This document shows, one piece after another, positions 36,305-45,248 of a stretch of 64,000 bases of DNA. Where the stretch lies: contig NZ_JBFRXN010000003.1 in assembly GCF_040947875.1 (NCBI RefSeq), positions 1,054,001 through 1,118,000 of the forward strand, in the 5' to 3' direction. Every line of letters begins with the position of its first letter. Within the stretch, counting starts at the first letter, position 1. A model generated the notes under the pieces. That model was given only the letters and a program-made list of their open reading frames with translations, searched no databases and was not told the DNA's origin. This stretch comes from Pseudomonas sp. MYb118 (GTDB taxonomy: Bacteria; Pseudomonadota; Gammaproteobacteria; Pseudomonadales; Pseudomonadaceae). The position numbers and the translations under genes were made by a program.

Positions 36305-36848
36305 CTAGCGTATCCGCAGTAAAAATAAACGTACCCACACCCGAATCGTCGGTCGGCAAGGTGGCTAACAGCAAATCGCCCCTCCACCATTCGACAGTAA
36401 CCCCGCCAAGCATTTTTCCAGCAATATAAAATGACTCAACGGCAACCTGAATCTTTACCTCATCGCCCCTGGAAACGAATTCGGGTGGGGCCAGCCTGGT
36501 CGACAGTTTGCGCAGGTAATCTCCCAGCCGCAGCTCGATTGGATATGCATTTGCCGAATATTCACTGCGTAACCGGAATTGCAATTCCCCATCCTTGCCA
36601 TCCGCAGAACAGTCAAGTTCAAACGACACTCCGGTCGATTCAAATTTCCGGTACTCACCGGCTGCTGGATTGACCACGATGGATGAGCCATCGCCGCCGG
36701 TGATGTCATGAAAACTGACACCATTACCCGCCCAAAGCGAATCAGGTTCAGGAATAACCTTGAGGACATGGCATTGCTGCCCTGTAGCGCCGTGGCAGAT
36801 GTAAACGGGACCTGGGGCATTCGTTGCGGGGTTTCGTTTTATAGTCAT
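36216..36848 (-). CDS. array family protein 1, N-terminal part (frameshifted gene)
   Basis: The 5' part of the same gene. MTIKRNPATNAPGPVYICHG begins the family N-terminal module with the invariant CHG-x3-QQCH and PEPDSLW. A second domain (VKIQVAVESFYIAG...DDSGVGTFIF) follows. Coding matches paralogues up to EHNFK, then runs out of frame to a stop at 36216. Removing one A of AAAA (complement of 36230-36233) would join it to KVVTDEPWKG and restore a protein of about 533 residues. No lux-type box is convincing upstream. It may be inactivated, or a sequence error is possible. Confidence 0.6.
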   Translation of the reverse strand: MTIKRNPATNAPGPVYICHGATGQQCHVLKVIPEPDSLWAGNGVSFHDITGGDGSSIVVNPAAGEYRKFESTGVSFELDCSADGKDGELQFRLRSEYSANAYPIELRLGDYLRKLSTRLAPPEFVSRGDEVKIQVAVESFYIAGKMLGGVTVEWWRGDLLLATLPTDDSGVGTFIFTADTLGDNQIFAKIFNQYDDSVLSLEHNFKSCDG

Positions 36849-36998
36849 GGCAATGATTTCGATACTCGGAGCATTATAGAAAGAAACCCGTCAACCAATG
36901 ATCAATATAAGTCAGTGATTTGACAAATTCCCGACACGGTAATCATGGACGACTCCGCGCGTTCATTACGACGACCATGACAACATGACACTAAATAA

Positions 36999-37385
36999 TT
37001 ACTCACCATACACAGTAAACGGTATATCCCTGAACGGCTCCGGCTCGCCATCGGGAAAGCGAACATAGCCTTTTAAAACATAGTTACCATAAGGGTATTT
37101 TATAGAAATTTTTGCGACACCATCTTTATCAGAAGGAGTATGAAGACTCAGCTCATCACCGACACCCGCCATCACATCCACCGCCGCCATGGGAATCGCC
37201 GGATTACCTACCGACACAATTTTAACCAAATAGTAGCCAAGTTCATCATGGACAAACTTATCTCGATCAGGCCGAAACTCTCTCGCGTAAGGAAAAGTTG
37301 GAGTAAATGTTACAATTATGACCTGTGCCTGCGTGGTTTCTTTTTCATAACTGAACTTCAATAATGTCTGCCCATCAGCATTCAT
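36999..37385 (-). CDS. array family protein 2, C-terminal part (separate frame)
   Basis: 128 residues, starting inside the stop of the upstream part (ATGA overlap at 37382-37385). YYLVKIVSVGNPA...SDKDGVAKISI aligns with HQVKIVSIST...TDKDGMVRVPF near the C-terminus of array protein 3, so this is the displaced C-terminal domain of the preceding gene. Adding one T to the T8 run (37395-37402 on the complement) would fuse the frames. Alternatively, it could be translated by coupling as a separate subunit. Confidence 0.6.
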   Translation of the reverse strand: MNADGQTLLKFSYEKETTQAQVIIVTFTPTFPYAREFRPDRDKFVHDELGYYLVKIVSVGNPAIPMAAVDVMAGVGDELSLHTPSDKDGVAKISIKYPYGNYVLKGYVRFPDGEPEPFRDIPFTVYGE

Positions 37386-38875
37386 GGTAGTGTCAAAAAA
37401 AATTCTGCATCAGGCACCAATAGCTGCCAATTATTTGGAACGATTTGCCCAGACCAAGTAGCCCCTTCCAGATCTACTTTCACAGCCTTTCCCTGATAAC
37501 TCGTCCCATCAGCCAAAATTCTAATTTTATGTCGACCCGATCTGTATGCGCCAACGGCCGAACCCAAGCTAACCTGTTTTTCCACGAAATAAAAGTTTGG
37601 CAGCACATGACTTATTTTTAACTCAACAATCAAAGAAACGCTCACACTACCAAATTCTAACCTGAACTCCAGTTTACAGGCGGCGTCCCGACCGATACCT
37701 GCGACAAGAACCCACTCATAAATCGCCGACTCTACATCAAATCCTGGAGACACATCAAAATCATCTTTCTGTATACCTTCACCGCTACAGAACCTCACAC
37801 TGACAGGCATATCCATTCCACTATTAATTGGAATCAGCGAAATCTCAAAAGGCTGCATTGACAAAACCATTGCATCTGATGGCATGGGCAGTTTATTTAG
37901 CCTAAGTTCCATTTCATCTTCTAGATTGGAGGACAAAACCCAACATCTCCATTCTAACGGCAGTTCAACTTCAGGACTGGAAACTTCCAGACTGATACTC
38001 CCACTCACATTTTCAACAGAGGTCACCCGCCAACTGACCTTACCATCCACCACTTGAACTGCTGTTCCAAATGCTGGCGACGCAGTGAGAGTGAGTCCTC
38101 CGGGCTCTACAACCGCGAGCGTGAGCGTACGGGCGATGTCTGCGGGTATTTCCACCACCACCTCATTCACTTGTGCTCGAATCATTACTGCCGTCTTACC
38201 AAACTCCACCACTTGCCCGTTCACCTTCAACGTGGCCTCCTCCCACGGACTATGTGCAAAACCGGTGAACGGAAATTCCACGGTTTCGGTTTCGTCGTTA
38301 TAGAAGTTGTGCAGATGGGCCGTAATGGTCTGCTTGCCCTCTTTGGTCACGATATGGCGGAAATCGCTAACGCCTGAATCATTAGTGGTGACAGTAGTGC
38401 TCACACCATCGACTACCCACTCTACGTCGATGCCCTTCACGAGAGCCTGTGTATAAAAAGACTGGATGGTGACGGACGCTAGCAATTCCTGCCCGATGAT
38501 CGGAGCGCGAATCGGGGCACGGCTGCTTGCAATGACGCAACGGAAATGCCCCAGCTTCAAATTGATGATGTGGGGTTTGGCGGTATATCCGCTGCGCAGC
38601 CACATTTCCATGTCACGGTCCTCGCCGATGGCCGGACAATGCAGTTTGAAGGCCGCGCCGGTCACAGGCAGGTCCTGAAATTCACCAAGCGCAGGCTCGA
38701 TGCTGATGGATGATGAGGTGTCCCCGACGATCTGATGACAGGCAATCTGGTTGGTCATCCAGAGGCTGTCAGGCTCGGGAGTGATGCTCAGCACGTGACA
38801 TTGCTGCGCTTCTGCACCGTGGCAGATGTACACGGGGCTTGATGTATCGGCGGCGGATTGGGGTTTAGTGCTCAT
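37382..38875 (-). CDS. array family protein 2, main part
   Basis: About 497 residues. MSTKPQSAADTSSPVYICHG opens the N-terminal module (CHG-x3-QQCH, PEPDSLW). An Ig-like domain follows (VTIQSFYTQALVKGIDVEWVVDG, DSGVSDF), then the VNG module (SPWEEATLKVNG) up to about residue 320, and then a divergent C-terminal part beginning after SSNLEDEMELRLN. The first 300 residues are nearly the same as in array proteins 3 and 4. The start is ATG 38875 (GAGG 8 nt upstream; a GTG precedes it directly). It ends in LTLP after a T8 homopolymer, where the frame has probably shifted. A lux-type box lies at 38950-38969. Confidence 0.7.
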   Translation of the reverse strand: MSTKPQSAADTSSPVYICHGAEAQQCHVLSITPEPDSLWMTNQIACHQIVGDTSSSISIEPALGEFQDLPVTGAAFKLHCPAIGEDRDMEMWLRSGYTAKPHIINLKLGHFRCVIASSRAPIRAPIIGQELLASVTIQSFYTQALVKGIDVEWVVDGVSTTVTTNDSGVSDFRHIVTKEGKQTITAHLHNFYNDETETVEFPFTGFAHSPWEEATLKVNGQVVEFGKTAVMIRAQVNEVVVEIPADIARTLTLAVVEPGGLTLTASPAFGTAVQVVDGKVSWRVTSVENVSGSISLEVSSPEVELPLEWRCWVLSSNLEDEMELRLNKLPMPSDAMVLSMQPFEISLIPINSGMDMPVSVRFCSGEGIQKDDFDVSPGFDVESAIYEWVLVAGIGRDAACKLEFRLEFGSVSVSLIVELKISHVLPNFYFVEKQVSLGSAVGAYRSGRHKIRILADGTSYQGKAVKVDLEGATWSGQIVPNNWQLLVPDAEFFLTLP

Positions 38876-38922
38876 CACAAGGCCTCGGGAATCAGAGACG
38901 GTTCGAGTAACTGTTCCGTTTA

Positions 38923-38969
38923 ACTATCGAGGTAATGCGCGGAATGCGGAACTGTCAGAAATGACAGTT
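38923..38969 (-). promoter_or_regulatory. lux-type box and -10 element of array gene 2
   Basis: AACTGTCA-GAAA-TGACAGTT (38950-38969) is a perfect 20-bp palindrome with the CT-N12-AG pattern of LuxR-type boxes. On the minus strand exactly 22 bp separate it from ATAGT (complement of 38923-38927), read here as part of a -10 element. Confidence 0.65.
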
Positions 38970-39075
38970 CGATTAGAACGAATGGAAATAACCAGATTTA
39001 CCGAGCCGCGAAATGCCCTTCTCAATCAGATTTCTGCAAACGCAGAGCAAGGGAGTTTGAAATACCGAAGAGGTC

Positions 39076-39495
39076 GTCGACGTCAACATCCGCGGCTACT
39101 TCTTCATGTCCGTGGAAGCCGGCAAGCTGATGCGCGAAAACGGCGGCGGCAGCATCATCAACGTCGCCTCGATCAACGGCGTCTCCCCCGGCATCTTCCA
39201 GGGCATCTACTCGGTGACCAAGGCGGCGGTGATCAACATGACCAAAGTCTTCGCCAAGGAATGCGCGCAATTCGGTATCCGCTGCAATGCCGTGCTGCCG
39301 GGGCTGACCGACACCAAGTTCGCTTCGGCACTGGTAAAAAATGAGGCGATTCTGAACACCGCGCTGGCGCAGATTCCACTCAAGCGCGCGGCGGACCCGA
39401 GTGAGATGGCGGGGGCGGTGTTGTATATGGCCAGTGATGCTTCCAGTTATACGACTGGGGTTTCGTTGAATGTGGATGGTGGGTTTTTGTCCTGA
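39076..39495 (+). pseudogene. 3' fragment of the SDR gene (duplicate)
   Basis: 420 bp matching 34759-35178 with about a dozen substitutions. The copy begins abruptly at GTCGACGTCAAC, keeps the catalytic YSVTK and the C-terminus VDGGFLS, and lacks the whole cofactor-binding half. A stop in frame lies just upstream (39058-39060). A 129-residue product could start at ATG 39106, but it would have no Rossmann motif. The junction is at a GACGTCAA microhomology also present at 45217-45224. Confidence 0.85.
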
Positions 39496-39520
39496 TTGGC
39501 GTCAGGTAGTCGTAGAACTA

Positions 39521-39563
39521 CTCGATTTGCCTAATCTCATAGTGCGGGGCTTGGCAAATCGAG
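39521..39563. terminator. 11-bp hairpin, second copy after the SDR fragment
   Basis: CTCGATTTGCC (39521-39531) pairs with GGCAAATCGAG (39553-39563). This is the same stem sequence as at 35197-35244 with a different loop, showing that the duplicated segment extended past the SDR stop. Confidence 0.5.
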
Positions 39564-39619
39564 TACGCGATCACATTCGAGCACAGCCAACCAACCAATT
39601 AAAGCCTGCAAATTACCAG

Positions 39620-42523
39620 TCAGTAAAACCTGAAGTAAATTTGGTGCACATCAGGAAAATCAACACAATAAAACTCAAGAGTAAATCGCTCCAGACTTCC
39701 ACCGGCATTAAAGTCCCACGAAAGCCCCGCCGTAGTCAGCATTCTAAGCTCTTCCAATTTTGGAGAGAAAACCGGACCTGCTACTTGAGGGGAAATCCGT
39801 ATACCGACCTGCTTTCTGTTAACAACTCCATCATCGACTTTCAATCTTATTCTTAAAATACCTACAAAATCGCGAGGCAAGAAGTAAACCCCGCCATGCT
39901 TAATATAAATCGGGAAGAACGCGAGCTGCTCCGTTAGCAAAATAGTCGTGTTATCCCGGAAAATAGCAGGCTCCGGAGGAGCAGTGTTCGTAACCACATC
40001 AAATTCGTGGAATTCTACAACCGGCGTATTTTCAGGGGTCATCCCAGCACGAATCTCCGAATTATACTTCCCCGGGGTATAAGCAATGAAGGGCACTCGT
40101 ACCATTCCATCCTTATCAGTCAAATGATTGACTGGAATCCCCAGAAAAATTACCTTTACGGTAGCATTTTTTACTGGAAATTCTGAATTAGCGGAAAATG
40201 CGATCTTAATATCAAAATTTATCGTTTTCCCAGTGACCAATTCATCATCTGTGCTTATTGATACAATTTTAACTTGGTGGTATGCCAAATTAAATTTCGC
40301 CTCGAGATGCTGACTCAAACCTTCCACATTGAATTTTATTGAAAAAAGCCCATCCTTGATATCTCCTCCTGCAATTTTCCAAGCTGTGCGTTCATTCAAC
40401 ACAAGTGGGGTGCCAATAGCAGGGATCATTGAAACCCCCATACTCTCCCCCGACACTAGCCAACTCGGAGTCACTTTCTTACCTATCAATTTGCTGTTTT
40501 TAGGTAACACCAACTCAAATAAATATTCCACTCCCCGATAAACCAAGGCAGTGGCACCCTCTGATATTAGCCTTCCATCAATGGCTGTAATAAACTCTTC
40601 AATACTGCTTGAATTTAAAGTGAAGCGCGGAATCGCCAACGGATTGTCCATTTCATCGCCGCATACGTCGAGAACAAACGTACCGTTTTTTATCGGCCCT
40701 TGAATCGACCAGTTGTGAACTGTTGTTTCCGCATCGAACGCTGGAGTGCAAATAAATTCTCCCTTTACCAGATCAATACCGCTAACCCACCTCAACATCA
40801 GGGGCTGACCTGCAATGGGGCTTGCAGGCTTTGGGGTAAGCGTAAGCGTTTTGGCTGTACCACCTGCAAACTCCACCCCATCAGCAGGAATCGCTGAACC
40901 ATCAAATTTAGCGTCCACTTCATCACCGAGATTGTTCGATAGAACAGTGCTCACAGGTAGAACATAATTCCGTGTAATCTGAGGTCCCCACACCTCCAAT
41001 CTGAAAGTACCGCTCCTGCTGGAAGCACCAACCACCCACGCGTGGGGGCTGGCCGAAACATTGGTGACTTTCAAATCCCCGGGTTGCAAATTGGTTACCG
41101 GAAATGCTTTGAGTTCCAATGGATAGCCAGGTAGAGGACTGTCTCTTTTATAGGACATCACGACAGCTTTCGGCAAATCCCTGATGAACAGGTTTTTTTC
41201 GGAAAAGGGCTCATCATTCAGATACATCCATGCCACTTCCTCTTCCAGATAGTGCGAAATTACCTTACATGGCGGCGACTTGAAGCCGGTAATACCTGGC
41301 GGACCTTTCAACTCCAGTTGAAAGGTCCCGCTGTTAGTGTGAGACCTCACCGACCATACATGCTCAGAAGTCTCACCAGCCGGCGTAACCGATAGATTCT
41401 CCGGTTGAACGCCAGCGATCACTTTCGCCTCCATCAAGAGCGGCAATCTCTCAAACGGGCTTCCTTCCCGGTATTTTAATGTGACGGACCCTGGCTCATT
41501 CCTGAAAAACCAGATTACGGCCGGCGGCGATACGATGTCGTCTACCAGAATCCCCTCAACCTCATCGGCCAGATCATCGGACATGACAGCGAACACCAGT
41601 TCCCATGGAAGGTCGACGTCAGCACTGTAAATGGCCAATGTCACAAGCCCTCTCAAGTCGCCAGCCGAGGTCACCTGCCAACTGACCTTGCCATCCACCA
41701 CCGGCACACTTGCACCAAACTCTGGCGATGCGGTGAGCGTCAGCCCCCCAGGATCCACAACCGCGAGAGTGAGCATTCGGGCTATGTCTTCAGGAATTTC
41801 GACCGTCACCTCGTTCGCTTGGGCTCGAATCAACGCGGCTGTTTTGCCAAACGCCACCTCATGGCCATTCACCTTCAACGTGGCCTTCTTCCACGGGCTA
41901 TCGGTAAAACCGATGAACGGAAAATCCATCGTTTTGGTTTCATCGTCATAAGGGTTTTTGAAGCTGGCGGTGATGGTCTGCTTGCCTTCCTTGACAACGG
42001 TATATTGGAAATCACTGACGCCAGAATCGTTGGTGGCAACTGTGGTGCTCACCCCATCGACTACCCACTCGACTTCGATACCTTTTACGAGAGCCTGCGT
42101 ATAGAAAGACTTGAGAGTGACGGACGCCAGCAATGTTTGCCCAATGACAGGAGCGCGAATCGGGGCGCGACTGCTTGCAATGACGCAGCGGAAATGCCCC
42201 AGCTTCAAATTGATGATGTGGGGTTTGGCGGTATATCCGCTGCGCAGCCACATTTCCATATCACGGTCTTCGCCGATGGCCGGACAATGCAGTTTGAACG
42301 CCGCACCGGTCGCAGGCAGGTCCTGAAATTCACCGAGTGCAGGCTCGATGCTGATGGAAGATGAGGTATCCCCGACGATCTGATGACAGGCAATCTGGTT
42401 GGTCATCCAGAGGCTGTCAGGCTCGGGAGTGATGCTCAGGATGTGACATTGCTGCGCTTCTGCACCGTGGCAGATGTACACGGGGCTTGATGTATCGGCG
42501 GCGGATTGGGGTTTAGTGCTCAT
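39620..42523 (-). CDS. array family protein 3, longest member
   Basis: 967 residues. The shared N-terminal module (CHG-x3-QQCH), an Ig-like domain and the VNG module (SPWKKATLKVNG) occupy about 1-320. Three or four repeated modules of about 105 residues follow, separated by variants of S-x2-L-x-DEV (SDDLADEVEG, SHYLEEEVAW, SNNLGDEVDA, SSSIEEFITA). Two further beta-rich domains end in VDFPDVHQIYFRFY. No signal peptide, membrane span or catalytic motif is visible. Codon use is clearly AT-richer than in the flanking genes. The lux-type box upstream has one altered half-site. Function unknown. Confidence 0.8.
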   Translation of the reverse strand: MSTKPQSAADTSSPVYICHGAEAQQCHILSITPEPDSLWMTNQIACHQIVGDTSSSISIEPALGEFQDLPATGAAFKLHCPAIGEDRDMEMWLRSGYTAKPHIINLKLGHFRCVIASSRAPIRAPVIGQTLLASVTLKSFYTQALVKGIEVEWVVDGVSTTVATNDSGVSDFQYTVVKEGKQTITASFKNPYDDETKTMDFPFIGFTDSPWKKATLKVNGHEVAFGKTAALIRAQANEVTVEIPEDIARMLTLAVVDPGGLTLTASPEFGASVPVVDGKVSWQVTSAGDLRGLVTLAIYSADVDLPWELVFAVMSDDLADEVEGILVDDIVSPPAVIWFFRNEPGSVTLKYREGSPFERLPLLMEAKVIAGVQPENLSVTPAGETSEHVWSVRSHTNSGTFQLELKGPPGITGFKSPPCKVISHYLEEEVAWMYLNDEPFSEKNLFIRDLPKAVVMSYKRDSPLPGYPLELKAFPVTNLQPGDLKVTNVSASPHAWVVGASSRSGTFRLEVWGPQITRNYVLPVSTVLSNNLGDEVDAKFDGSAIPADGVEFAGGTAKTLTLTPKPASPIAGQPLMLRWVSGIDLVKGEFICTPAFDAETTVHNWSIQGPIKNGTFVLDVCGDEMDNPLAIPRFTLNSSSIEEFITAIDGRLISEGATALVYRGVEYLFELVLPKNSKLIGKKVTPSWLVSGESMGVSMIPAIGTPLVLNERTAWKIAGGDIKDGLFSIKFNVEGLSQHLEAKFNLAYHQVKIVSISTDDELVTGKTINFDIKIAFSANSEFPVKNATVKVIFLGIPVNHLTDKDGMVRVPFIAYTPGKYNSEIRAGMTPENTPVVEFHEFDVVTNTAPPEPAIFRDNTTILLTEQLAFFPIYIKHGGVYFLPRDFVGILRIRLKVDDGVVNRKQVGIRISPQVAGPVFSPKLEELRMLTTAGLSWDFNAGGSLERFTLEFYCVDFPDVHQIYFRFY

Positions 42524-42598
42524 CACAAGGCCTCGGGGAGTCAGAGACGATTCGAGTAACTGTTCCGTTTAACTATCGAGGTAATGCGCGGAATGCGG

Positions 42599-42618
42599 AA
42601 CTTTCAGATATGACAGTT
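42599..42618 (-). promoter_or_regulatory. lux-type box of array gene 3 (one half degenerate)
   Basis: AACTTTCA-GATA-TGACAGTT lies at the same position relative to the start codon as in genes 2 and 4, with G to T in one half. The ACTAT (minus-strand ATAGT) element lies at 42572-42576, also 22 bp away. Confidence 0.55.
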
Positions 42619-42761
42619 CGATTAGAACAAATGGAAATAAATAGCTTTTAACTGGCCTACCAAGTGCTTAGATAAAATTTCTGCCAACCGCGAACAAGAG
42701 CTTAAAGTTCCGACGATACCGATCACATCAATTCTCTCTCCACTATTTTGCGTGCATTCAA

Positions 42762-45014
42762 CTAATGCGTGACGTCAAAGAAAATCTCGTCATATAAATC
42801 GGGGATTTCCAACACTGTCAACAAAATAGAAAACTTACCCAACCCCGCCGGTGATACAAATGATAACGTCCACCTCGCGTTTTCCCAAGATTCCATACCG
42901 ACACGCTGGGCACCTTTTGGCAGCAAATTAACGCGATCTGGAGTATTGCGCGCCTCCAAATAAAGAGTTTTTCCGCTGATTTCGGGCAACATTGCATGAA
43001 ACTCAAGCAAATATCCGCCGCTCACGCGGTTTATTAAATTATAGGTATCCCAATCTGACAGAGCAACATGTTCCAGCTTACACCTGATCACGTCTCTTAT
43101 CTTCTTCGATCGGACACTACAGAGGGGCAATACTATAGGAGCAGGGACTTCCCTGGCTGCCACAGCCAATTCAAAAGTCCCCTCCCCCTCCGCAGATACT
43201 TCCCAACTGTAGATATCTACCTCAGTATTGAAATCAGGCTGACTCACGACACTTATGCCCATCCCGTCTTGCTTATCACATTGAAGTATGAATGGGACGC
43301 CACTTATCGGGCTACCTGCCTTCGGAACCAAGGTGAGCGTTTTCGTATCTCCAGAAAAGAAGAAAATACCCTCCTGACCTGGCGGCAATCCATCCATATT
43401 GACTTCAACCTCGTCCACTAAATCAGCCGAAATCACTTTACTATCAGGCAATTTAAAATTCTGAGTGATCTGATCACCCCACACTTCCAATCTGAAAATT
43501 CCGCTCCTATTGAGAGCTTCAATTTTCCACGAATGCGGATTGGTAGATTCAGGTGTGATTATTAAGTCACCAGGTTCCAAATTGCTTATCGGAAAAGCTC
43601 TGAGCTCTAACGGATATCCTGGTAGCGGACTATTCTCCGTATATCTCAACGTGATACTGCTATTCTCCCCTCTGAAAAATAGCGACTTTTCAGAAAATGG
43701 CTCACCATCCAACTGAACTTCAGCTATTTCTTCTCTCAAATGACGCGACATCACCTTGCACATTGGTAACTTAATACCGGTGATGCCAGGAGGTCCGTTC
43801 ACCTCCACTTCAAACGTACCACTATCAGTATGTGAATTTATAATCCAAGTACGCGCATCAGTATCGCCGATCGGTGTAACAGAGAGATTTTCTGGACGGA
43901 CGCCCATGAGTGCTTTCGCACTCAGCACCAATGGCAAGTTTTGCAAAGGGCTGCCGTCTCTGTATCTCAGGATGACCGTTTGAGGTTCATTTCTGAAGAA
44001 CTGAATTTCTGCAGGAGGAGATGCAACACCGCCAACTAAAACCTCGACCACTTCTTCCATCAAATTTTCAGGCGTTACCCAGATCAGCAACTCCCATGGA
44101 AGGTCGACGTCAGCACTGTAAATGGCCAATGTCACAAGCCCTCTCAAGTCGCCAGCCGACGTCACCTGCCAACTAACTTTGCCATCCACCACCGGCACAC
44201 TTGCACCAAACTCTGGCGATGCGGTGAGCGTCAGCCCCCCAGGATCCACAACCGCGAGAGTGAGCATTCGGGCTATGTCTTCAGGAATTTCGACCGTCAC
44301 CTCGTTCGCTTGGGCTCGAATCAACGCGGCTGTTTTGCCAAACGCCACCTCATGGCCATTCACCTTCAACGTGGCCTTCTTCCACGGGCTATCGGTAAAA
44401 CCGGTGAACGGAAAATCCATCGTTTTGGTTTCATTGTCATAAGGGTTTTTGAAGCTGGCGGTAATGGTCTGCTTGCCTTCCTTGGCAACGGTATATTGGA
44501 AATCACTGACGCCAGAATCGTTGGTGGCAACTGTGGTGCTCACCCCATCGACTACCCACTCGACTTCGATACCTTTTACGAGAGCCTGCGTATAGAAAGA
44601 CTTGAGAGTGACGGACGCCAGCAATGTTTGCCCAATGACAGGAGCGCGAATCGGGGCGCGACTGCTTGCAATGACGCAGCGGAAATGCCCCAGCTTCAAA
44701 TTGATGATGTGGGGTTTGGCGGTATATCCGCTGCGCAGCCACATTTCCATATCACGGTCTTCGCCGATGGCCGGACAATGCAGTTTGAAGGCCGCGCCGG
44801 TCGCAGGCAGGTCCTGAAATTCACCGAGCGCAGGCTCGATGCTGATGGAAGATGAGGTATCCCCGACGATCTGATGACAGGCAATCTGGTTGGTCATCCA
44901 GAGGCTGTCAGGCTCGGGAGTGATGCTCAGGAAGTGACATTGCTGCGCTTCTGCACCGTGGCAGATGTATACAGGGCTTGATGTATCGGCGGCGGATTGG
45001 GGTTTAATGCTCAT
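42762..45014 (-). CDS. array family protein 4
   Basis: 750 residues. The first about 320 residues are almost identical to array protein 3, up to DVDLPWEL. It then has its own module series, separated by PENLMEEVVE, SRHLREEIAE, SADLVDEVEV and SKKIRDVIRC, and a distinct C-terminal domain ending LYDEIFFDVTH. Within the module series, similarity to protein 3 falls to the level of diverged homologues (both have SPLPGYPLEL). No signal peptide or membrane segment. The start is ATG 45014 with GAGG 8 nt upstream. Function unknown. Confidence 0.8.
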   Translation of the reverse strand: MSIKPQSAADTSSPVYICHGAEAQQCHFLSITPEPDSLWMTNQIACHQIVGDTSSSISIEPALGEFQDLPATGAAFKLHCPAIGEDRDMEMWLRSGYTAKPHIINLKLGHFRCVIASSRAPIRAPVIGQTLLASVTLKSFYTQALVKGIEVEWVVDGVSTTVATNDSGVSDFQYTVAKEGKQTITASFKNPYDNETKTMDFPFTGFTDSPWKKATLKVNGHEVAFGKTAALIRAQANEVTVEIPEDIARMLTLAVVDPGGLTLTASPEFGASVPVVDGKVSWQVTSAGDLRGLVTLAIYSADVDLPWELLIWVTPENLMEEVVEVLVGGVASPPAEIQFFRNEPQTVILRYRDGSPLQNLPLVLSAKALMGVRPENLSVTPIGDTDARTWIINSHTDSGTFEVEVNGPPGITGIKLPMCKVMSRHLREEIAEVQLDGEPFSEKSLFFRGENSSITLRYTENSPLPGYPLELRAFPISNLEPGDLIITPESTNPHSWKIEALNRSGIFRLEVWGDQITQNFKLPDSKVISADLVDEVEVNMDGLPPGQEGIFFFSGDTKTLTLVPKAGSPISGVPFILQCDKQDGMGISVVSQPDFNTEVDIYSWEVSAEGEGTFELAVAAREVPAPIVLPLCSVRSKKIRDVIRCKLEHVALSDWDTYNLINRVSGGYLLEFHAMLPEISGKTLYLEARNTPDRVNLLPKGAQRVGMESWENARWTLSFVSPAGLGKFSILLTVLEIPDLYDEIFFDVTH

Positions 45015-45061
45015 CACAAGGCCTCGGGAGTCAGAGACGGTTCGAGTTACTGTTCCGTTTA

Positions 45062-45108
45062 ACTATCGAGGTAATGCGCGGAATGCGGAACTGTCAGAAA
45101 TGACAGTT
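45062..45108 (-). promoter_or_regulatory. lux-type box and -10 element of array gene 4
   Basis: AACTGTCA-GAAA-TGACAGTT (45089-45108), a perfect palindrome, lies 22 bp from ACTAT (45062-45066; ATAGT on the transcribed strand). Confidence 0.65.
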
Positions 45109-45248
45109 CAATTAGAACGAATGGAAATAACCAGTTTTACCGATCCGCGAAATACTCACATCAATGAATTTCTGCAAACGCAGAGCAAGGGAGTTTGAAA
45201 TCCGAAGAGGCCGTTGACGTCAAATCTCCCGAGTCGACCGATCAGAAA

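Noticed and set aside
36908..36927. A lux-type box upstream of array gene 1
   Set aside because: GTCA-N6-TGAC is present at 36911-36924, but the half-sites are too degenerate and there is no ACTAT element at 22 bp.
39106..39495. A functional small SDR gene
   Set aside because: It lacks the entire cofactor-binding half and is a near-copy of the 3' end of the complete SDR gene.
35197..39563. Hairpins after the SDR copies as integron attC-like recombination sites
   Set aside because: No integrase is present, other array genes lack the hairpin, and the two copies are explained by duplication of the SDR end.
35249..45014. Polymorphic toxin / immunity system
   Set aside because: C-termini vary, but there are no small immunity genes, no Rhs, PAAR, TcdB or pre-toxin motifs and no toxin domain that I can see.
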